From: Fen-1258 sp947085815
GTDB taxonomy: Bacteria; Bacteroidota; Ignavibacteria; Ignavibacteriales; Melioribacteraceae
NCBI GenBank assembly: GCA_947085815.1
Contig: CAMTXU010000005.1
Coordinates: 1-39,959, forward strand
DNA length: 39,959 nt
Direction: 5' to 3'
The translations under genes were made by a program, and so were the position numbers. A model generated the notes under the pieces. It had not been told where the DNA came from. It searched no databases and saw nothing but the letters and a program-made list of their open reading frames with translations. Positions within the stretch are counted from its first letter, which is position 1. The number at the start of each line of letters is the position of its first letter. Positions 16,801 through 22,301 of the stretch are shown here, one piece after another.

Positions 16801-17368
16801 AAGCATCAACAGAGGAGGTTAACTGCCCGCTCTGATAATCTACATAATAATGCCCTTGAGAGGGACCGTTAATTCCGTAAGCCCAATTTAATCCTGTATT
16901 GAACCATTGAGGAGAATTAGGTGCGGCATATTGAGCTGCGAGCATGTAAACATGTTCATCAAAAAATGCTTTTGCGTCTTCCTCGGTATCAAAATAGTTT
17001 GCCTTCCATCCCCAATATGTCCATGTCCCGGCTAGACGATAAAAAACCTGACGAGCATCTGTCTCGGAACCGAATCTTTCTTTCTCGGAGAGCTTTTCTA
17101 GTTTCTTATCTGCGGCGGATGGCTGCAACCATACCGGAACACCGGCTTCTTCAATTTTGGTTAAAAGTTTCGGAACACCCGCCTTCCGAAAATATTTTTG
17201 CGCAAGTACATCTGTTGCTACTTGCGAGAAATCTTTTGGTACATAAACATCTTCCATCCTGAATACAATCGAACCATCCGGATTTTTTATTTCGGATGTT
17301 CTTTTAACAAATTCAATCGATTCGAGAGGGTCTTTTCCAGCCGTTGTGAAAAGACGATTAATCTTCAT
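13808..17368 (-). CDS. nrdJ: Adenosylcobalamin-dependent (class II) ribonucleotide reductase
   Basis: A 1186-aa enzyme that reduces ribonucleotides to deoxyribonucleotides using adenosylcobalamin to make the thiyl radical, with no oxygen needed. The catalytic NPCSE motif is at 482-486 (C484), followed by CNLASLNL. FKYGSGTGSNFS and the PTGTIG loop near the substrate site are present. The C-terminal part holds a TSCPD-type region and ends in a Cys-rich finger (CPEC ... CLKCTTCGATTGCS) that shuttles electrons or binds zinc. Length matches the large NrdJ type. AGGAG at 17375-17379 supports the ATG. No class I or III reductase is seen here. The region upstream does not contain a recognisable cobalamin riboswitch box. 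Confidence 0.96.
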   Translation of the reverse strand: MKINRLFTTAGKDPLESIEFVKRTSEIKNPDGSIVFRMEDVYVPKDFSQVATDVLAQKYFRKAGVPKLLTKIEEAGVPVWLQPSAADKKLEKLSEKERFGSETDARQVFYRLAGTWTYWGWKANYFDTEEDAKAFFDEHVYMLAAQYAAPNSPQWFNTGLNWAYGINGPSQGHYYVDYQSGQLTSSVDAYTHPQPHACFIQSVKDDLVNEGGIMDLWVREARLFKYGSGTGSNFSELRGLNEPLSGGGKSSGLMSFLKIGDRSAGAIKSGGTTRRAAKMVTLDIDHPDIEEYINWKVLEEQKVAALVAGSKILNFHLNNIIKACFAEHPENERFNKKTNLRLRKAIIEARKMNVPENYIDRVIKLAKLGFHSIEVPVYNEDWTSEAYLTVSGQNSNNSVRVTNDFMQAVINDGSWNLYWRTEKKKAKKDGRTPKACKTLQAKDLWDEIAYAAWSSADPGLQYDTTINEWHTCLADGTIRASNPCSEYMFLDDTACNLASLNLVKFYDDDSQVFNIDAYRHAARLWTIVLEISVLMAQYPSKEIAQKSFEYRTLGLGYANLGSLLMRQGIPYESKEAYAICGALTGIMHMRSYATSSEMSKELGSFPRYQDNAEHMLRVIRNHRRAAYNVRKEEYEGLSIYPVGINPEFCPSDLLEAAREDADIALELGEKYGFRNAQVTVIAPTGTIGLVMDCDTTGIEPDFALVKFKKLAGGGYFKIINQSIPPALKRLGYNDDQSREIIKYAKGSGTLIGCPHINNESLKVKGFNDEVLNKLETILPAVFELSFAFNKYTLGEKFLKNNLGFTEEQINDFNFDVLTELGFSKEEIASANDYVCGTMTIEGAPFLKHEHYPVFDCANKCGKKGSRYIKADAHINMMAAAQPFISGAISKTINLPNNATIEDIKYAYLQSWKLGTKANALYRDGSKLSQPLNTMTDEEVDDLMEKREENDIVKIAERIIHRYIAKRRRLPDRRTGYTQKVKINGQTVYVRTGEYDNGQIGEVFIDMHKEGAAFRSLLNCFAISISLGLQHGVPLEEFVDAFVFTRFEPSGVVSGHSRIKMATSVIDYIFRELAVTYLGRNDLSHVEEAEIIKKIDHRLVVEPDFESEEIISERMIELDNTEIFIERSQADPQRDDRARAINLHQSVLKARERGYTGDICPECQSMTMVRNGTCLKCTTCGATTGCS

Positions 17369-17865
17369 TTAAAACTCCTATTTCGAAAACCATTTTGAAA
17401 ATTTTATTTAGATTATTTTGATTTTTTTTGAGGAGGAATTATTCATTCCTCTCTGGAGTAGAAACAACATAATTAAAATACTTTCTTTAAGCAATCAGTT
17501 GAATCACAATTTTTAAAATTGTGCAATTGATTTATTACTTATCTATTCGCAAGTTAACCAATAATTGTTCTAAGTAAACATTGTTTTTTTATTTTATTTT
17601 TTTATGAGCGATCTAAATCACATTCGTGCGTCAATCGGATGAATTTCCATATTCCCGATTTACTAATCTTTATCTATTGATCATTTGACCTCAAACGGTA
17701 CACTTTTAGCGTGGGAAACGGGGTGAATCCGGTTTACTGATCTGTTCTGTGTGTAAATTAAACTGGATGTGTTGGATGAGATCAAATCTTTTTTGGTTTT
17801 TATCTTCTACAAGGAAATGGGTGATGGTTGAAAAGCTATAGCTGAATAAAACAAGCTTACAAATA
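17369..17865. other. Gene-free stretch upstream of nrdJ
   Basis: About 500 AT-rich bases between nrdJ and the peroxidase terminator. It contains the nrdJ ribosome binding site (17375-17379) and an imperfect palindrome at 17431-17453 (AGGAAT/ATTCCT core) that lacks a T-tract and could be a regulatory site. A 64-codon minus-strand frame at 17706-17900 has no ribosome binding site or recognisable domain and covers the terminator, so I do not call it a gene. No B12 box or NrdR-type box pair was recognised. Confidence 0.5.
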
Positions 17866-17896
17866 TTTGGTGATCGCATAAATTGCGACCACCAAA
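17866..17896 (-). terminator. Hairpin after the peroxidase gene
   Basis: A 13-bp stem, TTTGGTGATCGCA (17866-17878) with TGCGACCACCAAA (17884-17896), has one G-T pair and a 5-base loop. It lies just beyond the minus-strand stop codon at 17903. The T-tract is weak, so termination may be partial. Confidence 0.65.
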
Positions 17897-17902
17897 ACAA
17901 AA

Positions 17903-18472
17903 TTATTTCTCTAATTCTTTTTCGATTGCCTTTGTAATCTCTTCACTTTCAGGCTTCACTTTACTTCTAAATCGTGAGACAATATTTCCCTCTTTATCAA
18001 TTAAGAACTTCTCGAAATTCCATTTAACATCACTTTTCTCGGTTACGCTGTTGTTAATTAACCTTGAGTAAAGGGGAGATTTTTCGTCACCCAGCACTTT
18101 AATTTTATCGAACAGTGTGAAAGTAACATCATATTTTGTAGAGCAAAATTCTTTTATCTCTTCGATAGTCCCCGGTTCCTGCCCGCCAAAATCGTTACAA
18201 GGAAATGCGAGGATTTCAAATCCCTTCTCTTTGTATTTGTTATAGATTGTTTCCAGCCCGGTATATTGCGGAGTATAACCGCATTTGCTGGCAACATTTA
18301 CAATCAGTAAAACTCTCCCTTTGTAGTCAGCCAGTTTCACATCTTTACCGTCCATATCTTTCACAACAAGGTCTTTAACAGTATCACTCAATTTGTTTCC
18401 TTGATCCGCGTCTATAGTCATTGAAAAGATAACTGCAATCAATAGAACTAAAAAAAACTTAATGCTAAGCAT
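17903..18472 (-). CDS. Exported glutathione peroxidase-family (thiol) peroxidase
   Basis: A 189-aa thioredoxin-fold peroxidase that reduces hydrogen or organic peroxides. Residues 1-20 (MLSIKFFLVLLIAVIFSMTI) are a signal peptide, so it probably works in the periplasm; there is no lipobox Cys. The peroxidatic residue is a cysteine (C64 in NVASKCGYTPQY), not selenocysteine. Q98 (FGGQEPG), W151 and N152 (KWNF) complete the catalytic tetrad. C110 (EFCSTKYDV) is in place as the resolving cysteine, so the enzyme probably uses thioredoxin-like reductants rather than glutathione. Length is normal plus the signal. AAGGA upstream supports the start. It is a single-gene unit. Confidence 0.92.
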   Translation of the reverse strand: MLSIKFFLVLLIAVIFSMTIDADQGNKLSDTVKDLVVKDMDGKDVKLADYKGRVLLIVNVASKCGYTPQYTGLETIYNKYKEKGFEILAFPCNDFGGQEPGTIEEIKEFCSTKYDVTFTLFDKIKVLGDEKSPLYSRLINNSVTEKSDVKWNFEKFLIDKEGNIVSRFRSKVKPESEEITKAIEKELEK

Positions 18473-18630
18473 AGAATTCCTTTCTCTTTTACTGTTAAAA
18501 CGAAATAGAAGAAGGTTAAGTTCATAATCCGGAGGAAATTATTATACCTATAAGGACAAAAGCTTGACTTGTCCCGGTAAAAACAAAATCCAATTTTAAA
18601 TAAATCGGATTTTCAACTTTATGCTCTATA

Positions 18631-18927
18631 TTATCTAAGTCTATTCACATAATATTTTGATTTTCTTTTTTAATGAGCAATGACGAGAATAAAAACTCTG
18701 GAATCATCATATTTGAAAACTATTACATAAGGAAATTTTCTTAACAGTGCTTTTCAGTATCCGGCAAAACCGGAAGGAGATGCAGAAGGATTTTCTCTGA
18801 TTCTATTTATTATATGTTCAATTTCAAGAACAAATTTATTTCCCGGCCCAAATACAAGATCAACATAATAATAACGGGAATCTAAAAGTTCTTTTTCAGC
18901 TAGTTCGTGAAAATCAATTTGAATCAT
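18631..18927 (-). pseudogene. Dead ParE/RelE-family toxin with two nonsense mutations
   Basis: The minus-strand frame reads as a complete plasmid-stabilisation (ParE/RelE) toxin of about 98 codons: MIQIDFHELAEKELLDSRYY ..., then FGPGNKFVLEIEHIINRIRENP, a KALLRKFPYVIVFKYDD strand and a KRKSKYY end. It is broken by TGA after SGFAGY, where an Arg is usual, and by TAA after VIAH, where Gln is usual. Both fit single C-to-T changes (CGA to TGA, CAA to TAA). Its ATG overlaps the stop codon of the antitoxin fragment just upstream, as in an intact module. A near-identical 90-base piece recurs at 21662-21751. Confidence 0.8.
18781..18870. repeat. Copy 1 of a 90-base toxin-derived direct repeat
   Basis: This stretch matches 21662-21751 at 88 of 90 positions (differences at 18845 and 18863). 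In both copies it encodes the YDLVFGxGNKFVLEIEHII part of a ParE-type toxin on the minus strand. Confidence 0.9.
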
Positions 18928-19025
18928 TTATATTTTGATTTTGCTTCATGAATAACAAGTTCGGCATTTTTTAATTTTGTACTACCGCTTGTTATTTGTT
19001 TGTATCTCTCTTCAACTTCTTTTGG
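18924..19025 (-). pseudogene. C-terminal fragment of an addiction-module antitoxin
   Basis: The minus-strand frame reads PKEVEERYKQITSGSTKLKN AELVIHEAKSKYK and stop, about 33 codons (text split here for length). It resembles the C-terminal half of the small putative addiction-module antitoxins that precede ParE toxins: an ERR/ERY..SG segment followed by a helix ending in K/R. The stop overlaps the toxin ATG (ATGA). The N-terminal half is missing; the fragment abuts the end of the HEPN remnant at about 19025. Confidence 0.6.
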
Positions 19026-19290
19026 CTAGACGGAAGACGAATACTTTTCTTTTATGAAAGAAGAGATTCTCATAATAAATTTTTCAGCATTCTCTATCTG
19101 CTTTTCAGCTTGATCTTTTGAAGCAACAAAAAGATCATCATAGTCACTTTCTGTACGGATACGTTCTGCCGACATTACATAAACAGAATATTCTTTTTCG
19201 ATTAAACCTGTTTTAATATAATGCTCATTAAAGTAAGCGATGATGCCTGAATGTTTTTTAGAGTCAAATCTATCAAAAGCCAACAACAAG
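19026..19290 (-). pseudogene. C-terminal fragment of a HEPN-domain protein
   Basis: The frame LLAFDRFDSKKHSGIIAYF, then NEHYIKTGLIEKEYS, RTESDYDDLFVASKDQAEKQ and a final helix is the second half of a HEPN (UPF0332-like) protein, normally the toxin or RNase partner of a MNT nucleotidyltransferase. About half the domain is missing at the N-terminus; upstream the frame runs into a decayed transposase without a Met belonging to HEPN. No MNT partner is present. An in-frame ATG further up (19433) would give a 135-aa chimera, but its first 50 residues are an out-of-frame reading of the transposase. Confidence 0.75.
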
Positions 19291-19594
19291 GTTATCACCA
19301 AACAAAGGCACAAGAGCGTTTCTGTAACCTTCACCGGTATGAGTGCCAGCATAGTTAATAATTGCTTCTCTTTCCCAGTCAAGTATCCAGTGTCTCTTGG
19401 GAATAATACGGTTATGATTATTGGGCTGTTCAAACCGGATTATCCAAGAATAATATTTACTGGAACTCAGGCCGATCATTGTCAACAATTTATTAACCGG
19501 AGTATTTGTTTTAATAGTCATCATTGAAGTAAACTCAACAATATTATCTCTGACGTCAGGTTCAACCCAAAGAGCATTCAGTTCTCCCCATCGA
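19291..19594 (-). pseudogene. IS3-type transposase orfB, 3' truncated
   Basis: The -1 frame relative to orfA reads ELNALWVEPDVRDNIVEF, then NTPVNKLLTMIGLSSSKYYS, KRHWILDWEREAIINYA and HTGEGYR, matching the N-terminal third of IS3/integrase-core transposases. The catalytic DDE domain is absent. The frame ends about 15 codons past EGYR in unrelated sequence. Confidence 0.7.
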
Positions 19595-19892
19595 TACTTT
19601 TTTTTATCTCGATGTTCTCACGTATGGGATAACTGATTGCTTCGTCACGGTCTTTGAGTTTGGATTGTAGATTTTCGATCTTTTTCTGTTCTGCCGATGT
19701 TTGTTTGGGAGTCGATACTTTAGGAGTAAAAATATCTGTTGCTGATTCAAATAATTTTTTCTTCCAATTATAAATATCATTTGGACGAACTTCGAACTTC
19801 GCGGCTAATTGACTGATTGGAACATTGTTTTCCAATAGCTCTCTTAGAATCATTACTTTTTGTTCTGCCGTTTAATGCTTTCTTTCTCTCAT
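19578..19892 (-). pseudogene. IS3-type transposase orfA, interrupted early
   Basis: A helix-turn-helix protein of about 104 codons: after MRERKH comes a stop (TAA), then TAEQKVMILRELLENNVPIS, RPNDIYNWKKKLFE and a leucine-rich coiled coil. AAGGAG precedes the ATG at 19892. The stop at codon 7 leaves restart at the ATG at 19853 as the only way to make protein, which would lack the start of the first helix but keep the HTH. The 3' end has the A8 slip site leading in the -1 frame to KKKYRWGELNALWV of orfB. Confidence 0.75.
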
Positions 19893-20062
19893 GAAATTCT
19901 CCTTCTTTTTACTCTATGCGAAATTTAGAAAATTCCATTTCCATCTGAAGCATTACAATTCCCCATCCTTTCACCTATTGTTTATTAAATCAGGTATTGA
20001 CATAAACTAAAAGTAAAGTAAGAGATGGTTAAATAATTAGCAATTAGTTTTGTATTTAAAAG

Positions 20063-20086
20063 AGTGACAACTCGCAAGTTGTCACT
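20063..20086. repeat. Short perfect palindrome (REP-like)
   Basis: AGTGACAACT (20063-20072) pairs with AGTTGTCACT (20077-20086) around a 4-base loop, followed by AC. The size, small loop and CTAC edge resemble the hydF/rluD palindromes, although the arm sequence differs. No T-tract follows. Confidence 0.7.
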
Positions 20087-20096
20087 ACATGAAAAA

Positions 20097-20180
20097 TTAA
20101 TCAGCGGCTAAGCATGCTATTGCAGTGGTGTTAACGATATCATCAACACTACAACCGCGTCTAAAATCTATGCTCTCAAA
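20097..20180 (-). pseudogene. Possible C-terminal gene relic, unidentified
   Basis: A stop-bounded 27-codon minus-strand frame reads FESIDFRRGCSVDD and IVNTTAIACLAAD. Its composition (Arg-Arg-Gly-Cys, Ala-rich end) looks more like a protein C-terminus than AT-rich spacer, but it has no start codon and I cannot name a family. Confidence 0.2.
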
Positions 20181-20202
20181 TTATTTTAGAACTTCAGGTC
20201 TT

Positions 20203-21240
20203 TCACTCCCGTCCTTTTGTTTGGGGGTCACTATTTTTTTCAAACCCGGTTGAAAATACTCTTTGGGGCGAAGCACCCTCAATAGCTTTTAGTGCAATCG
20301 TCTGGACTTGCTGCCCGGATTCATTGACTTTTAGAACAAGCTGCTTTATTTGTTCGGTTTGTTCTTTAATTTTATTCTCAAGCGACTGGACAAGCTGTTT
20401 ATGTAAATTTCGTTCCCCTTCTATTTCTTTCTGGCTAAGTTCGGATTGATGTCTAAATTTAAACTCAATTTTTTCTAATACAGATTTTTCAGTTTCTTTA
20501 ACGGCATTTTCCAATTCCTTGGGAAAGTTTTCAACTTTTGCATTAAGCTCGACTAATTCTTTTTCCTTTAATGCAACTGCTTTCTCTCGTTCGGTTAATT
20601 CTTTTTCAACGGTACTCCTTTTATCAACAAGCTCTTTTTCAAGAAGCGCCTTCTGTTCTAAATATGTGTCTGAATCCTTCTTTCTTTTAAGTTGAAGATT
20701 ATAACCATATTCCTCTTCCTCCCTCTGCCGTTCCTTTTTTAACAGAACATCTCTTTCTTTTTTGGAGTTCTCATAATTATCTTGTTCTTGCTTCCATTGT
20801 AATTTCTTCTGAAACATTTCTTCTTCGAACGATGCTTTTTTATTTTCAATTTCAGCTTTAAAGTTCGCATCTTTTTCTTTCTGTGCTAAAATCATGGCAG
20901 AAAGAGTATCCGCATTAACTTTTATCTCGTAAATATCTTCAAGATATTTTTGTTCGATCTCGATTGCCGATTTAATTTCTTCTAACTTTTTATATTCAGA
21001 AGAAAGATTGTCGCCTACTTCATCCAGCGCATTTATTATTTCGATTTTCGTCCGTCCAACGCTGTTAACAATTTTTTCAAGAGAATTCTCTGAAGCCTGT
21101 TTAACAATTTTTTGCTCCTCTTCTTTTTTCTTTTCAGATTTTCTATCCTCATGTTTCTGCTCTTTTAGCTTTGCAAGAGCTTCGTCATATGCTTGTAAGA
21201 TTTGACTCTTAGTGCTTTTTTCTGTTATCTGCGTCTGCAT
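20203..21240 (-). CDS. Unknown long coiled-coil protein
   Basis: A 345-aa, highly charged protein (Lys/Glu/Gln-rich) that is almost entirely predicted coiled coil from about residue 20 to 315. It has no signal peptide or membrane segment. The ends look ordered and conserved in style: an N-terminal STKSQILQAYDEALAKLKEQ and a C-terminal VQTIALKAIEGAS before a loose tail. I have seen similar architecture in uncharacterised Bacteroidetes and cyanobacterial proteins, but no function is known to me. AAGAGGT just before the ATG supports the start. It sits intact between decayed mobile and toxin genes. Confidence 0.8.
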   Translation of the reverse strand: MQTQITEKSTKSQILQAYDEALAKLKEQKHEDRKSEKKKEEEQKIVKQASENSLEKIVNSVGRTKIEIINALDEVGDNLSSEYKKLEEIKSAIEIEQKYLEDIYEIKVNADTLSAMILAQKEKDANFKAEIENKKASFEEEMFQKKLQWKQEQDNYENSKKERDVLLKKERQREEEEYGYNLQLKRKKDSDTYLEQKALLEKELVDKRSTVEKELTEREKAVALKEKELVELNAKVENFPKELENAVKETEKSVLEKIEFKFRHQSELSQKEIEGERNLHKQLVQSLENKIKEQTEQIKQLVLKVNESGQQVQTIALKAIEGASPQRVFSTGFEKNSDPQTKGRE

Positions 21241-21363
21241 ATTTTACCTCTTAAAATTTTTACGAATAAATTTAGCTAAAACAGATATCGAATAGTAATC
21301 ATATGTGTTTGGGAGATGAAATACATCTCCTTATACATTCAATCCCTTATAGTATTATACTTG

Positions 21364-21588
21364 TCATATTGCTATTTGAATTGAGGTTACTAAAAAGTTA
21401 TCGGAAGGAAATTCTTCATTTCTCGATCTATAATCTTCTATGAAAATTTTTACTGCTTCTTTCATCTCTTTCATAGTTTCCTCGTAGGTTTCTCCTTCAA
21501 CATGACAACCTGGGAAAGCAGGGCATTCAGCATAAAAGCCGCCTTCTTCGCATTCTTCTATTATTACTTTATAATTATATAGCTTTAT
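21364..21588 (-). pseudogene. HicB-like antitoxin without a standard start codon
   Basis: The frame reads KLYNYKVIIEECEEGGFYAE, CPAFPGCHVEGETYEETMKE and on to SIQIAI and stop, a HicB-type (UPF0150) partial RNase H fold of normal length (about 74 codons). There is no ATG, GTG or TTG in the correct place. A good AGAGGT (21595-21600) sits 6 bases before ATA (21588-21586), exactly where a start is expected. Either ATG mutated to ATA and the gene is dead or weak, or ATA is used. No HicA toxin is next to it, and there is no C-terminal DNA-binding domain. Confidence 0.65.
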
Positions 21589-21610
21589 AAGCTTACCTCT
21601 TTTTTACTAA

Positions 21611-21859
21611 CTAAAGGTAAATCCATTTTTTGTAAGTATCAATTCTAAAACCGAACGGAAATGCAGAAGGATTTTCTCTGATTCTATTTATTATATGTTC
21701 AATTTCAAGAACAAATTTATTTCCCAGCCCAAATACAAGATCATCATAATAGTCAAGGTAATATCCGAATATTTTACAAGCCCGGCTTACATTCCCAGGA
21801 TGATTGGATAGATCTAGTAACCCCACTTTGTTCTTGATGATCTTTTCTTCGGTACTCAT
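21611..21859 (-). pseudogene. Mosaic ORF: transposase N-terminus joined to toxin fragment
   Basis: An 82-codon frame with good AAGGAG and ATG. Residues 1-34 (MSTEEKIIKNKVGLLDLSNH ... RACKIFGYY) are the N-terminal helix-turn-helix of an IS481-type transposase. Residues about 36-68 are the middle of a ParE/RelE toxin, nearly identical in DNA to the dead toxin at 18631-18927. The last 14 residues match neither. The catalytic parts of both parents are absent. It is probably debris from recombination, though the intact start signals mean a chimeric peptide could be made. Confidence 0.7.
21662..21751. repeat. Copy 2 of a 90-base toxin-derived direct repeat
   Basis: Matches 18781-18870 at 88 of 90 positions. 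It forms the middle of the mosaic ORF. The two copies are about 2.9 kb apart in the same orientation. Confidence 0.9.
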
Positions 21860-22301
21860 ATGACTTCTCCTTCTGCTTTTTGTGATTTATTATATCTTAA
21901 ACAGAAGTGTCAGATTAAATCGTAACTAACTCAACTTATCTTCCCGAATTATACTAATGGAAATTTTATATCTTATAAATTGGTAGCGTGACTTTCTTTA
22001 TGAAAAAAGTTTTTACACAGAAAAAAAGGACTTGACCGCCTAAAGAATGGAATGCTATTAAGTTCTGAATCAATTTATGAGATTTTTATTGATTTATTGC
22101 ATGTAACGATCTCAATAAATTAAAGTAAAGCTCTCCCGAATAGATTTTATATTTTATTTACACTCGATTTAACCGATATTTATGTTGGTTATCAGAAAGA
22201 ATTCAACTATTTTTTGCCCCAAAATTAAGATATTGATCTTGATCTGGTATATACCTCTCTGAAGAGAATTACATAATTCAACACTAAAAATGGAGTAAAG
22301 C
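21860..22301. other. Gene-free stretch upstream of hppA
   Basis: About 440 AT-rich bases without a convincing reading frame. It should hold the hppA promoter, but I see no clear TTTG/TAnnTTTG pair. GGAG at 22292-22295 is the hppA ribosome binding site. Confidence 0.4.

Larger units (their letters stand above)
19291..19892 (-). mobile_element. Decayed IS3-type insertion sequence
   Basis: An orfA (19578-19892) and the first third of an orfB in the -1 frame (from about 19594 down to about 19291) remain. The rest of orfB and the downstream terminal repeat are gone; the sequence passes directly into a HEPN fragment. I could not identify terminal inverted repeats. A run of eight A residues (minus strand) before the orfA stop is a plausible programmed -1 frameshift site, as in IS3 relatives. 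Confidence 0.75.

Noticed and set aside
17431..17453. Terminator at the imperfect palindrome upstream of nrdJ
   Set aside because: The stem is short with mismatches and neither strand has a T-tract after it; no gene ends there.
17706..17900. 64-codon minus-strand gene between nrdJ and the peroxidase gene
   Set aside because: No ribosome binding site, no recognisable domain, and it runs through the hairpin that ends the peroxidase transcript.
17369..17902. Cobalamin riboswitch upstream of the B12-dependent reductase
   Set aside because: I looked on the minus strand for the B12 box and the conserved core and found no match; the region is plain AT-rich sequence with one imperfect palindrome.
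18631..18927. Selenocysteine or recoded TGA in the ParE-type gene
   Set aside because: The position normally holds Arg, a second in-frame stop follows, and no SECIS-like hairpin is evident. Two nonsense mutations are the simpler explanation.
19026..19433. Intact 135-aa HEPN protein
   Set aside because: Only the last 85 or so residues match HEPN. The first 50 are the transposase region read in the wrong frame, and no MNT partner exists.
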